Source: Osmia lignaria lignaria (lineage: Eukaryota > Arthropoda > Insecta > Hymenoptera > Megachilidae). From it: 64,000 bases of DNA. A program made the position numbers and the translations under genes. Of this stretch, positions 23,181 to 36,448 are shown in pieces; position 1 is the stretch's first letter; each line of letters opens with the position of its first letter. Location: the NCBI RefSeq assembly GCF_051020975.1, contig NW_027478171.1:806001-870000 (forward strand). Reading direction: 5' to 3'. The notes under the pieces were generated by a model. That model was not told the DNA's origin, searched no databases, and was given only the letters and a program-made list of their open reading frames with translations.

Positions 23181-24468
23181 AGAACATAAAAAGTAGGAAA
23201 CTTAATTCTCTACAAAAGAGGTCTCTTAACATTTTGCCATAGCTCGCTTCGTTTCCGAGATATTTGCAGATTTATCTCAAGGGAAGGGGCCTGACGGACA
23301 TATTTCGAGATATTTCTTCTTCTTGTTGTTCTTCTTCTGCACAGCTAAGCTGGAAGTGGCATTTGCGGCTCGCACTAGTGCACAGTTATCTCAAAGAAAG
23401 GGGCCACGGTGTTTCTGTATCTCTATTATGTTGGTGCGGCTTCGGAACTTTTAAGTATCTCGATATATCTCGAAAACTACGCTTCTGACCAAAAAATATT
23501 ATAGAACATAAATTGTAGGAAACATAATTCTCTACAAAAAACGTCTCTTAACATTTTGCCGTAGCTCGTTTCGTTTCCGAGATATTTGCAGATTTATCTC
23601 AAGGGAAGGGGCCTGACGGACATATTTCCAGATATTTCTTCTTCTTGTTGTTCTTCTTCTGCACAGCTAAGCTGGAAGTGGCATTTGCAGCTCGCAATAG
23701 TGCAGAGTTATCTCAAAGAAAGGGGCCACGGTGCTTCTGTATCTCTATTATGTTGGTGCGCCTTCGGAACTTTTAAATATCTTGATATATCTCGAGAACT
23801 ACGCATCTGATCGAAAAATATCATAGAACATAAAAAGTAGGAAACTTAATTCTCTACAAAAGAGGTCTCTTAACATTTTGCCATAGCTCGCTTCGTTTCC
23901 GAGATATTTGCAGATTTATCTCGAGGGAAGGGGCCTGACGGACATATTTCGAGATATTTCTTCTTCTTGTTGTTCTTCTTCTGCACAGCTAAGCTGGAAG
24001 TGGCATTTGCGGCTCGCACTAGTGCACAGTTATCTCAAAGAAAGGGGCCACGGTGTTTCTGTATCTCTATTATGTTGGTGCGGCTTCGGAACTTTTAAGT
24101 ATCTCGATATATCTCGAAAACTACGCTTCTGACCAAAAAATATTATAGAACATAAATTGTAGGAAACATAATTCTCTACAAAAAACGTCTCTTAACATTT
24201 TGCCGTAGCTCGTTTCGTTTCCGAGATATTTGCAGATTTATCTCAAGGGAAGGGGCCTGACGGACATATTTCCAGATATTTCTTCTTCTTGTTGTTCTTC
24301 TTCTGCACAGCTAAGCTGGAAGTGGCATTTGCAGCTCGCAATAGTGCAGAGTTATCTCAAAGAAAGGGGCCACGGTGTTTCTGTATCTCTATTATGTTGG
24401 TGCGCCTTCGGAACTTTTAAATATCTTGATATATCTCGAGAACTACGCATCTGATCGAAAAATATCAT
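23181..24468 (+). repeat. Tandem 644-bp dimer duplication
   Basis: Monomers at 23,181-23,824 are repeated at 23,825-24,468. Each dimer is a CACTAGTGCACAG monomer followed by a TTTCCAGATAT/GCGCCTTCGG monomer. I see two differences: GGTGCTTCTG in the first dimer (about 23,734) and TATCTCGAGGG in the second (about 23,923). Confidence 0.85.
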
Positions 24469-27257
24469 AGAACATAAAAAGTAGGAAACTTAATTCTCTA
24501 CAAAAGAGGTCTCTTAACATTTTGCCATAGCTCGCTTCGTTTCCGAGATATTTGCAGATTTATCTCAAGGGAAGGGGCCTGACGGACATATTTCGAGATA
24601 TTTCTTCTTTTTGTTGTTCTTCTTCTGCACAGCTAAGCTGGAAGTGGCATTTGCAGCTCGCAATAGTGCAGAGTTATCTCAAAGAATGGGGCCACGGTGT
24701 TTCTGTATCTCTATTATGTTGGTGCGGCTTCGGAACTTTCAAATATCTTGATATATCTCGAGAACTACGCATCTGATCAAAAAATATCATAGAACATAAA
24801 AAGTAGGAAACATAATTCTGTACAAAAAAGGTCTCTTAACATTTTGCCATAGCTCGCTTCGTTTCCGAGATATTTGCAGATTTATCTCAAGGGAAGGGGC
24901 CTGACGGACATATTTCGAGATATTTCTTCTTCTTGTTGTTCTTCTTCTGCACAGCTAAGCTGGAAGTGGCATTTGCGGCTCGCACTAGTGCAGAGTTATC
25001 TCAAAGAAAGGGGCCACGGTGTTTCTGCATCTCTATTATGTTGGTGCTGCTTCGGAACTTTTAAATATCTCGATATATCTCGAAAACTACGCTTCTGATC
25101 AAAAAATATCATAGAACATAAATTGTAGCACACATAATTCTCTACAAAAAAGGTCTCTTAACATTTTGCCATAGCTCGCTTCGTTTCCGAGATATTTGCA
25201 GATATATCTCAAGGGAAGGGGCCTGACGGGCATATTTCGAGATATTTCTTCTTCTTGTTGTTCTTCTTCTGCACAGCTAAGCTGGAAGTGGCATTTGCGG
25301 CTCGCACTAGTGCAGAGTTATCTCAAAGAGAGGGGCCACGGTGTTTCTGTATCTCTATTATGTTGGTGCGTCTTCGGAACTTTTAAATATCTCGATATAT
25401 CTCGAAAACTACGCATCCGATCAAAAAATATCATAGAACATGAAAAGTAGCAAACGTAATTCTCTACAAAAAAGGTCTCTTAACATTTTGCCATAGCTCT
25501 CTTCGTTTCCGAGATATTTGCAGATTTATCTCAAGGGAAGGGGCCTGACGGACATATTTCGAGATATTTCTTCTTCTTGTTGTTCTTCTTCTGCACAGCT
25601 AAGCTCGAAGTGGCATTTGCAGCTCGCAATAGTGCAGAGTTATCTCAAAGAAAGAGGCCACGGTGTTTCTGTACCTCTATTATGTTGGTGCAGCTTCGGA
25701 ACTTTTAAATATCTTGATATATCTCGAGAACTACGCATCTGATCAAAAAATATCATCGAACATAAAAAGTAGGAAACTTAATTCTCTACAAAAAAGGTCT
25801 CTTAACATTTTGCCATAGCTCGCTTCGTTTCCGAGATATTTGCAGATTTATCTCAAGGGAAGTGGCCTGACGGACATATTTCGAGATATTTCTTCTTCTT
25901 GTTGTTCTTCTTCTGCACAGCTAAGCTGGAAGTGGCATTTGCAGCTCGCAAGAGTGCAGAGTTATCCCAAAGAAAGGGGCCACGGTGTTTCTGTATCTCT
26001 ATTATGTTGGTGCGGCTTCGGAACTTTTACATATCTCGATATATCTCGAAAACTACGCTTCTGATCAAAAAATATCATAGAACATAAATTGTAGGAAACA
26101 TAATTCTCTACAAAAAAGGTCTCTTAACATTTTGCCATAGCTCTCTTCGTTTCCGAGATATTTGCAGATATATCTCAAGGGAAGGGGCCTGACGGACATA
26201 TTTCGAGATATTTCTTCTTCTTGTTGTTCTTCTTCTGCACAGCTAAGCTGGAAGTGGCATTTGCGGCTCGCACTAGTGCAGAGTTATCTCAAAGAAAGGG
26301 GCCACGGTGTTTCTGTATCTCTATTATGTTGGTGCGTCTTCGGAACTTTTAAATATCTCGATATATCTCGAAAACTACGCTTCTGATCAAAAAATATCAT
26401 AGAACATAAATTGTAGGAAACATAATGCTCTACAAAAAACGTCTCTTAACATTTTGCCATAGCTCGTTTCGTTTCCGAGATATTTGCAGATTCAGCTCAA
26501 AGGAACTGGCCTGACGGACATATTTCGAGATATTTCTTCTTCTTATTGTTCTTCCTCTGCACAGCTAAGCTGGAAGTGGCATTTGCAGCTCGCAATAGTG
26601 CAGAGTTATCTCAAAGAAAGGGGCCACGGTGTTTCTGTATCTCTATTATGTTGGTGCGGCTTCGGAACTTTTAAATATCTTGATATATCTCGAGAACTAC
26701 GCATCTGATCAAAAAATATCATAGAACATGAAACGTAGGAAACTTAATTCTCTACAAAAAAGGTCTCTTAACATTTTGCCATAGCTCTCTTCGTTTCCGA
26801 GATATTTGCAGATTTATCTCAAGGGAAGGGGCCTGACGGACATATTTCGAGATATTTCTTCTTCTTGTTGTTCTTCTTCTGCACAGCTAAGCTCGAAGTG
26901 GCATTTGCGGCTCGCACTAGTGCAGAGTTATCTCAAAGAAAGGAGCCACGGTGTTTCTGTATCTCTATTATGTTGGTGCGGCTTCGGAACTTTTAAATAT
27001 CTCGATATATCTCGAAAACTACGCTTCTGATCAAAAAATACCATAGAACATAAATTGTAGGAAACATAATTCTCTACAAGAAACGTCTCTTAGCATTTTG
27101 CCATAGCTCGCTTCGTTTCCGAGATATTTGCAGATTCAGCTCAAAGGAACGGGCCTGACGGACATATTTCGAGATACTTCTTCTTCTTGTTGTTCTTCCT
27201 CTGCACAGCTAAGCTGGAAGTGGCATTTGCAGCTCGCAATAGTGCAGAGTTATCTCA

Positions 27258-28156
27258 AAGAAAGGGGCCACGGTGTTTCTGTATCTCTATTATGTTGGTG
27301 CGGCTTCGGAACTTTTAAATATCTTGATATATCTCGAGAACTACGCATCAGATCAAAAAATATCATAGAACATAAAAAGTAGAAAACTTAATTCTCTACA
27401 AAAAAGGTCTCTTAACATTTTGCCATAGCTCTCTTCGTTTCCGAGATATTTGCAGATTTATCGCAAGGGAAGGGGCCTGACGGACATATTTCGAGATATT
27501 TCTTCTTCTTGATGTTCTTCTTCTGCACAGCTAAGCTGGAAGTGGCATTTGCAGCTCGCAATAGTGCAGAGTTATCTCAAAGAAAGGGGCCACGGTGTTT
27601 CTGTATCTCTATTATGTTGGTGCGGCTTCGGAACTTTTAAATATCTTGATATATCTCGAGAACTACGCATCTGATCAAAAAATATCATAGAACATAAAAC
27701 ATAGGAAACTTAATTCTCTACAAAAAAGGTCTCTCAACATTTTGCCATAGCTCGCTTCGTTTCCGAGATATTTGCAGATTTATCTCAAGGGAAGGGGCCT
27801 GACGGACATATTTCGAGATATTTCTTCTTCTTGTTGTTCTTCTTCTGCACAGCTAAGCTGGAAGTGGCATTTGCGGCTCGCAATAGTGCAGAGTTATCTC
27901 AAAGAAAGGGGCCACGGTGTTTCTGTATCTCTATTATGTTGGTGCGGCTTCGGAACTTTTAAATATCTCGATATATCTCGAAAACTACGCTTCTGATCAA
28001 AAAATATCATACAACATAAATTGTAGGAAACATAATTCTCTACAAAAAAGGTCTCTTAACATTTTGCCATAGCTCGCTTCGTTTCCGAGATATTTGCAGA
28101 TTCAGCTCAAAGGAACTGGCCTGACGGACATATTTCGAGATATTTCTTCTTCTTGT
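27258..28156 (+). repeat. Block repeated at 31,122-32,019
   Basis: About 0.9 kb matches at an offset of 3,864 (12 monomers). Both copies contain ACGCATCAGATC, the TATCGCAAGGG/TTGATGTTC monomer (27,367 and 31,231) and the AAAACATAGG monomer (27,689 and 31,553). One difference is AGTAGAAAAC versus AGTAGGAAAC. Ends are approximate on the left. On the right the copies part at TTGTTGTTC versus TTGATGTTC. Confidence 0.75.
27367..27688 (+). repeat. TTGATGTTC class (exemplar)
   Basis: A T-to-A change in the pyrimidine tract gives TTGATGTTC, which also puts a stop codon in the recurrent reading frame. Fourteen monomers carry it, starting near 27,367, 31,231, 31,875, 36,383, 38,959, 40,891, 42,178, 45,075, 45,719, 46,041, 52,468, 55,043, 55,687 and 56,009. 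It is absent from the left 27 kb. Confidence 0.82.
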
Positions 28157-28269
28157 TGTTCCTCCTCTGCACAGCTAAGCTGGAAGTGGCATTTGCAGCT
28201 CGCAATAGTGCAGAGTTATCTTAAAGAACGGGGCCACGGTGTTTCTGTATCTCTATTATGTTGGTGCGC

Positions 28270-30201
28270 CTTCGGAACTTTTAAATATCTTGATATATCT
28301 CGAGAACTACGCATCTGATCAAAAAATATCATACAACATAAAAAGTAGGAAACTTAATTCTCTACAAAAAAGGTCTCTTAACATTTTGCCATAGCTCGCT
28401 TCGTTTCCGAGATATTTGCAGATTTATCTCAAGGGAAGTGGCCTGACGGACATATTTCGAGATATTTCTTCTTCTTGTTGTTCTTCTTCTGCACAGCTAA
28501 GCTGGAAGTGGCATTTGCGGCTCGCACTAGTGCAGAGTTATCTCAAAGAAAGGGGCCACGGTGTTTCTGTATCTCTATTATGTTGGTGCGGCTTCGGAAC
28601 TTTTAAATATCTCGATATATCTCGAAAACTACGCATCTGATCAAAAAATATCATACTACATAAAAAGTAGGAAACTTAATTCTCTACAAGAAAGGTCTCT
28701 AAACATTTTGCCATAGCTCGCTTCGTTTCCGAGATATTTGCAGATTTATCTCAAGGGAAGGGGCCTGACGGACATATTTCGAGATATTTCTTCTTCTTGT
28801 TGTTCTTCTTCTGCACAGCTAAGCTGGAAGTGGCATTTGCAGCTCGCAATAGTGCAGAGTTATCTTAAAGAACGGGGCCACGGTGTTTCTGTATCTCTAT
28901 TATGTTGGTGCGGCTTCGGAACTTTTAAATATCTTGATATATCTCGAGAACTACGCATCTGATCAAAAAATATCATACAACATAAAAAGTAGGAAACTTA
29001 ATTCTCTACAAAAAAGGTCTCTTAACATTTTGCCATAGCTCGCTTCGTTTCCGAGATATTTGCAGATTTATCTCAAGGGAAGTGGCCTGACGGACATATT
29101 TCGAGATATTTCTTCTTCTTGTTGTTCTTCTTCTGCACAGCTAAGCTGGAAGTGGCATTTGCGGCTCGCACTAGTGCAGAGTTATCTCAAAGAAAGGGGC
29201 CACGGTGTTTCTGTATCTCTATTATGTTGGTGCGGCTTCGGAACTTTTAAATATCTCGATATATCTCGAAAACTACGCATCTGATCAAAAAATATCATAC
29301 TACATAAAAAGTAGGAAACTTAATTCTCTACAAGAAAGGTCTCTAAACATTTTGCCATAGCTCGCTTCGTTTCCGAGATATTTGCAGATTTATCTCAAGG
29401 GAAGGGGCCTGACGGACATATTTCGAGATATTTCTTCTTCTTGTTGTTCTTCTTCTGCACAGCTAAGCTGGAAGTGGCATTTGCAGCTCGCAATAGTGCA
29501 GAGTTATCTTAAAGAACGGGGCCACGGTGTTTCTGTATCTCTATTATGTTGGTGCGGCTTCGGAACTTTTAAATATCTTGATATATCTCGAGAACTACGC
29601 ATCTGATCAAAAAATATCATACAACATAAAAAGTAGGAAACTTAATTCTCTACAAAAAAGGTCTCTTAACATTTTGCCATAGCTCGCTTCGTTTCCGAGA
29701 TATTTGCATATTTATCTCAAGGGAAGGGGCCTGACGGACATATTTCGAGATATTTCTTCTTCTTGTTGTTCTTCTTCTGCACAGCTAAGCTGGAAGTGGC
29801 ATTTGCGGCTCGCACTAGTGCAGAGTTATCTCAAAGAAAGGGGCCACGGTGTTTCTGTATCTCTATTATGTTGGTGCGGCTTCGGAACTTTTAAATATCT
29901 CGATATATCTCGAAAACTACGCATCTGATCAAAAAATATCATACTACATAAAAAGTAGGAAACTTAATTCTCTACAAGAAAGGTCTCTAAACATTTTGCC
30001 ATAGCTCGCTTCGTTTCCGAGATATTTGCAGATTTATCTCAAGGGAAGGGGCCTGACGGACATATTTCGAGATATTTCTTCTTCTTGTTGTTCTTCTTCT
30101 GCACAGCTAAGCTGGAAGTGGCATTTGCAGCTCGCAATAGTGCAGTGTTATCTCAAAGAGAGGGGCCACGGTGTTTCTGTATCTCTATTATGTTGGTGCG
30201 G
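28270..30201 (+). repeat. Three-copy dimer (644-bp unit)
   Basis: Units begin at 28,270, 28,914 and 29,558. The first two look identical: a GGGAAGTGGCC, GCACTAG monomer, then a monomer with ATCATACTACAT, CTACAAGAAAGG, CTCTAAAC and CTTAAAGAACGG. The third keeps ATACTACAT and CTACAAGAAAGG but has GCATATTT, GGGAAGGGGCC and GCAGTGTTATC. The left edge is C/G at 28,269 versus 28,913. Confidence 0.82.
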
Positions 30202-31874
30202 CTTCGGAACTTTTAAATATCTTGATATATCTCGAGAACTACGCATCTGATCAAAAGATATCATAGAAGATAAAAAGTAGGAAACTTAATTCTCTACAAA
30301 AAAGGTCTCTTAACATTTTGCCATAGCTCGCTTCGTTTCCGAGATATTTGCATATTTATCTCAAGGGAAGGGGCCTGACGGACATATTTCGAGATATTTC
30401 TTCTTCTTGTTGTTCTTCTTCTGCACAGCTAAGCTGGAAGTGGCATTTGCGGCTCGCACTAGTGCAGAGTTATCTCAAAGAAAGGGGCCACGGTGTTTCT
30501 GTATCTCTATTATGTTGGTGCGGCTTCGGAACTTTTAAATATCTCGATATATCTCGAAAACTACGCTTCTGATCAAAAAATATCATAGAACATAAAAAGT
30601 AGGAAACTTAATTCTCTACAAAAAAGGTCTCTTAACATTTTGCCATAGCTCGCTTCGTTTCCGAGATATTTGCAGATTCAGCTCAAAGGAACTGGCCTGA
30701 CGGACATATTTCGAGATATTTCTTCTTCTTGTTGTTCCTCCTCTGCACAGCTAAGCTGGAAGTGGCATTTGCAGCTCGCAATAGTGCAGAGTTATCTTAA
30801 AGAACGGGGCCACGGTGTTTCTGTATCTCTATTATGTTGGTGCGGCTTCGGAACTTTTAAATATCTTGATATATCTCGAGAACTACGCATCTGATCAAAA
30901 AATATCACAGAACATAAAAAGTAGGAAACTTAATTCTCTACAAAAAAGGTCTCTTAACATTTTGCCATAGCTCGCTTCGTTTCCGAGATATTTGCAGATT
31001 TATCTCAAGGGAAGTGGCCTGACGGACATATTTCGAGATATTTCTTCTTCTTGTTGTTCTTGTTCTGCACAGCTAAGCTGGAAGTGGCATTTGCAGCTCG
31101 CAATAGTGCAGAGTTATCCCAAAGAAAGGGGCCACGGTGTTTCTGTATCTCTATTATGTTGGTGCGGCTTCGGAACTTTTAAATATCTTGATATATCTCG
31201 AGAACTACGCATCAGATCAAAAAATATCATAGAACATAAAAAGTAGGAAACTTAATTCTCTACAAAAAAGGTCTCTTAACATTTTGCCATAGCTCTCTTC
31301 GTTTCCGAGATATTTGCAGATTTATCGCAAGGGAAGGGGCCTGACGGACATATTTCGAGATATTTCTTCTTCTTGATGTTCTTCTTCTGCACAGCTAAGC
31401 TGGAAGTGGCATTTGCAGCTCGCAATAGTGCAGAGTTATCTCAAAGAAAGGGGCCACGGTGTTTCTGTATCTCTATTATGTTGGTGCGGCTTCGGAACTT
31501 TTAAATATCTTGATATATCTCGAGAACTACGCATCTGATCAAAAAATATCATAGAACATAAAACATAGGAAACTTAATTCTCTACAAAAAAGGTCTCTCA
31601 ACATTTTGCCATAGCTCGCTTCGTTTCCGAGATATTTGCAGATTTATCTCAAGGGAAGGGGCCTGACGGACATATTTCGAGATATTTCTTCTTCTTGTTG
31701 TTCTTCTTCTGCACAGCTAAGCTGGAAGTGGCATTTGCGGCTCGCAATAGTGCAGAGTTATCTCAAAGAAAGGGGCCACGGTGTTTCTGTATCTCTATTA
31801 TGTTGGTGCGGCTTCGGAACTTTTAAATATCTCGATATATCTCGAAAACTACGCTTCTGATCAAAAAATATCAT

Positions 31875-32196
31875 ACAACATAAATTGTAGGAAACATAAT
31901 TCTCTACAAAAAAGGTCTCTTAACATTTTGCCATAGCTCGCTTCGTTTCCGAGATATTTGCAGATTCAGCTCAAAGGAACTGGCCTGACGGACATATTTC
32001 GAGATATTTCTTCTTCTTGATGTTCTTCTTCTGCACAGCTAAACTGGAAGTGGCATTTCCAGCTCGCAATAGTGCAGAGTTATCTCAAAGAAAGGGGCCA
32101 CGGTATTTCTGTATCTCTATTATGTTGGTGCGGCTTCGGAACTTTTAAATATCTTGATATATCTCGAGAACTACGCATCTGATCAAAAAATATCAT
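31875..32196 (+). repeat. Chimeric monomer: CAGCTCAAAGG head with TTGATGTTC and AAACTGG body
   Basis: The head matches the CAGCTCAAAGG class, but the centre has TTGATGTTC and the body has AAACTGG with TTTCCAGCTCG. Elsewhere those two belong to a class with a normal TATCTCAAGGG head and CTAACGG. The tail GGTATTTCTG and following AACATGAAAAG recur at 46,041-46,362, where the head is normal. The breakpoint lies between about 31,985 and 32,020. Confidence 0.75.
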
Positions 32197-32518
32197 AGAA
32201 CATGAAAAGTAGGAAACTTAATTCTCTACAAAAAACGTCTCTTAACATTTTGCCATAGCTCGCTTCGTTTCCGAGATATTTGCAGATTTATCTCAAGGGA
32301 AGGGGCCTAACGGACATATTTCGAGATATTTCTTCTTCTTGTTGTTCTTCTTCTGCACAGCTAAACTGGAAGTGGCATTTCCAGCTCGCAATAGTGCAGA
32401 GTTATCTCAAAGAAAGGGACCACGGTGTTTCTGTATCTCTATTATGTTGGTGCGGCTTCGGAACTTTTAAATATCTCGATATATCTCGAGAACTACGCAT
32501 CTGATCAAAAAATATCAT
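32197..32518 (+). repeat. AAACTGG / TTTCCAGCTCG class (exemplar)
   Basis: It reads CAGCTAAACTGG and GCATTTCCAGCTCG, often with CCTAACGG. Apart from a related form at the very first monomer (TTTTCAGCTCG), it is confined to the right half: near 31,875, 32,197, 45,075, 45,719, 46,041, 46,363, 47,640, 48,927, their second copies at 55,043-58,895, and 60,827, 61,471, 61,793, 62,115 and 62,437. This restricted distribution indicates local spread. Confidence 0.78.
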
Positions 32519-35500
32519 AGAACATAAAACATAGGAAACTTAATTCTCTACAAAAAAGGTCTCTCAACATTTTGCCATAGCTCGCTTCGTTTCCGAGATA
32601 TTTGCAGATTTATCTCAAGGGAAGGGGCCTGACGGACATATTTCGAGATATTTCTTCTTCTTGTTGTTCTTCTTCTGCACAGCTAAGCTGGAAGTGGCAT
32701 TTGCGGCTCGCAATAGTGCAGAGTTATCTCAAAGAAAGGGGCCACGGTGTTTCTGTATCTCTATTATGTTGGTGCGGCTTCGGAACTTTTAAATATCTTG
32801 ATATATCTCGAGAACTACGCATCTGATCAAAAAATATCATACAACATAAAACATAGGAAACTTAATTCTCTACAAAAAAGGTCTCTCAACATTTTGCCAT
32901 AGCTCGCTTCGTTTCCGAGATATTTGCAGATTTATCTCAAGGGAAGGGGCCTGACGGACATATTTCGAGATATTTCTTCTTCTTGTTGTTCTTCTTCTGC
33001 ACAGCTAAGCTGGAAGTGGCATTTACAGCTCGCAATAGTGCAGAGTTATCTCAAAGAAAGGGGCCACGGTGTTTCTGTATCTCTATTATGTTGGTGCGGC
33101 TTCGGAACTTTTAAATATCTTGATATATCTCGAGAACTACGCATCAGATCAAAAAATATCATAGAACATAAAAAGTAGGAAACTTAATTCTCTACAAAAA
33201 AGGTCTCTTAACATTTTGCCATAGCTCGCTTCGTTTCCGAGATATTTGCATATTTATCTCAAGGGAAGGGGCCTGACGGACATATTTCGAGATATTTCTT
33301 CTTCTTGTTGTTCTTCTTCTGCACAGCTAAGCTGGAAGTGGCATTTGCGGCTCGCACTAGTGCAGAGTTATCTCAAAGAAAGGGGCCACGGTGTTTCTGT
33401 ATCTCTATTATGTTGGTGCGGCTTCGGAACTTTTAAATATCTCGATATATCTCGAAAACTACGCTTCTGATCAAAAAATATCATACAACATAAATTGTAG
33501 GAAACATAATTCTCTACAAAAAAGGTCTCTTAACATTTTGCCATAGCTCGCTTCGTTTCCGAGATATTTGCAGATTCAGCTCAAAGGAACTGGCCTGACG
33601 GACATATTTCGAGATATTTCTTCTTCTTGTTGTTCCTCCTCTGCACAGCTAAGCTGGAAGTGGCATTTGCAGCTCGCAATAGTGCAGAGTTATCTTAAAG
33701 AACGGGGCCACGGTGTTTCTGTATCTCTATTATGTTGGTGCGGCTTCGGAACTTTTAAATATCTTGATATATCTCGAGAACTACGCATCTGATCAAAAAA
33801 TATCATACAACATAAAAAGTAGGAAACTTAATTCTCTACAAAAAAGGTCTCTTAACATTTTGCCATAGCTCGCTTCGTTTCCGAGATATTTGCAGATTTA
33901 TCTCAAGGGAAGTGGCCTGACGGACATATTTCGAGATATTTCTTCTTCTTGTTGTTCTTGTTCTGCACAGCTAAGCTGGAAGTGGCATTTGCAGCTCGCA
34001 ATAGTGCAGAGTTATCCCAAAGAAAGGGGCCACGGTGTTTCTGTATCTCTATTATGTTGGTGCGGCTTCGGAACTTTTAAATATCTTGATATATCTCGAG
34101 AACTACGCATCTGATCAAAAAATATCATAGAACATAAAACATAGGAAACTTAATTCTCTACAAAAAAGGTCTCTCAACATTTTGCCATAGCTCGCTTCGT
34201 TTCCGAGATATTTGCAGATTTATCTCAAGGGAAGGGGCCTGACGGACATATTTCGAGATATTTCTTCTTCTTGTTGTTCTTCTTCTGCACAGCTAAGCTG
34301 GAAGTGGCATTTGCGGCTCGCAATAGTGCAGAGTTATCTCAAAGAAAGGGGCCACGGTGTTTCTGTATCTCTATTATGTTGGTGCGGCTTCGGAACTTTT
34401 AAATATCTTGATATATCTCGAGAACTACGCATCTGATCAAAAAATATCATACAACATAAAACATAGGAAACTTAATTCTCTACAAAAAAGGTCTCTCAAC
34501 ATTTTGCCATAGCTCGCTTCGTTTCCGAGATATTTGCAGATTTATCTCAAGGGAAGGGGCCTGACGTACATATTTCGAGATATTTCTTCTTCTTGTTGTT
34601 CTTCTTCTGCACAGCTAAGCTGGAAGTGGCATTTACAGCTCGCAATAGTGCAGAGTTATCTCAAAGAAAGGGGCCACGGTGTTTCTGTATCTCTATTATG
34701 TTGGTGCGGCTTCGGAACTTTTAAATATCTTGATATATCTCGAGAACTACGCATCAGATCAAAAAATATCATAGAACATAAAAAGTAGGAAACTTAATTC
34801 TCTACAAAAAAGGTCTCTTAACATTTTGCCATAGCTCGCTTCGTTTCCGAGATATTTGCATATTTATCTCAAGGGAAGGGGCCTGACGGACATATTTCGA
34901 GATATTTCTTCTTCTTGTTGTTCTTCTTCTGCACAGCTAAGCTGGAAGTGGCATTTGCGGCTCGCACTAGTGCAGAGTTATCTCAAAGAAAGGGGCCACG
35001 GTGTTTCTGTATCTCTATTATGTTGGTGCGGCTTCGGAACTTTTAAATATCTCGATATATCTCGAAAACTACGCTTCTGATCAAAAAATATCATACAACA
35101 TAAATTGTAGGAAACATAATTCTCTACAAAAAAGGTCTCTTAACATTTTGCCATAGCTCGCTTCGTTTCCGAGATATTTGCAGATTCAGCTCAAAGGAAC
35201 TGGCCTGACGGACATATTTCGAGATATTTCTTCTTCTTGTTGTTCCTCCTCTGCACAGCTAAGCTGGAAGTGGCATTTGCAGCTCGCAATAGTGCAGAGT
35301 TATCTTAAAGAACGGGGCCACGGTGTTTCTGTATCTCTATTATGTTGGTGCGGCTTCGGAACTTTTAAATATCTTGATATATCTCGAGAACTACGCATCT
35401 GATCAAAAAATATCATACAACATAAAAAGTAGGAAACTTAATTCTCTACAAAAAAGGTCTCTTAACATTTTGCCATAGCTCGCTTCGTTTCCGAGATATT

Positions 35501-36448
35501 TGCAGATTTATCTCAAGGGAAGTGGCCTGACGGACATATTTCGAGATATTTCTTCTTCTTGTTGTTCTTGTTCTGCACAGCTAAGCTGGAAGTGGCATTT
35601 GCAGCTCGCAATAGTGCAGAGTTATCCCAAAGAAAGGGGCCACGGTGTTTCTGTATCTCTCTTATGTTGGTGCGGCTTCGGAACTTTTAAATATCTTGAT
35701 ATATCTCGAGAACTACGCATCTGATCAAAAAATATCATAGAACATAAAACATAGGAAACTTAATTCTCTACAAAAAAGGTCTCTCAACATTTTGCCATAG
35801 CTCGCTTCGTTTCCGAGATATTTGCAGATTTATCTCAAGGGAAGGGGCCTGACGGACATATTTCGAGATATTTCTTCTTCTTGTTGTTCTTCTTCTGCAC
35901 AGCTAAGCTGGAAGTGGCATTTGCGGCTCGCAATAGTGCAGAGTTATCTCAAAGAAAGGGGCCACGGTGTTTCTGTATCTCTATTATGTTGGTGCGGCTT
36001 CGGAACTTTTAAATATCTTGATATATCTCGAGAACTACGCATCTGATCAAAAAATATCATACAACATAAAACATAGGAAACTTAATTCTCTACAAAAAAG
36101 GTCTCTCAACATTTTGCCATAGCTCGCTTCGTTTCCGAGATATTTGCAGATTTATCTCAAGGGAAGGGGCCTGACGGACATATTTCGAGATATTTCTTCT
36201 TCTTGTTGTTCTTCTTCTGCACAGCTAAGCTGGAAGTGGCATTTACAGCTCGCAATAGTGCAGAGTTATCTCAAAGAAAGGGGCCACGGTGTTTCTGTAT
36301 CTCTATTATGTTGGTGCGGCTTCGGAACTTTTAAATATCTTGATATATCTCGAGAACTACGCATCAGATCAAAAAATATCATAGAACATAAAAAGTAGGA
36401 AACTTAATTCTCTACAAAAAAGGTCTCTTAACATTTTGCCATAGCTCT
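32478..36448 (+). repeat. Five-monomer higher-order repeat, 1,610-bp unit, about 2.5 copies
   Basis: Copies are 32,478-34,087, 34,088-35,697 and a partial copy 35,698-36,448. The order is: AAAACATAGG with GCGGCTCGCAATAG; a TTTACAG monomer ending CATCAGATC; a GCATATTT monomer; a CAGCTCAAAGG monomer with CTTAAAGAACGG; and a GGGAAGTGGCC monomer with TTCTTGTTCTGC. Differences seen are GACGTACAT at 34,567 and CTCTCTTATG at 35,661. The left edge is C/T at 32,477 versus 34,087, and the third copy leaves the pattern at CTCTCTTCG (36,449). Confidence 0.87.

Larger units (their letters stand above)
24469..28269 (+). repeat. Mixed monomers between organised zones
   Basis: This stretch holds singletons with private changes: TTCTGCATCTC, GCTGCTTCGG, GTAGCACACAT, AGCTCGAAGTGG (25,605 and 26,894), ATCATCGAAC, TTATTGTTC and GAGATACTTC. 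I recognise no multi-monomer unit except the start of the 12-monomer-spaced repeat at 27,258. From here to the right the TTGTCCTTC class disappears and the TTGATGTTC class first appears. Confidence 0.7.
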
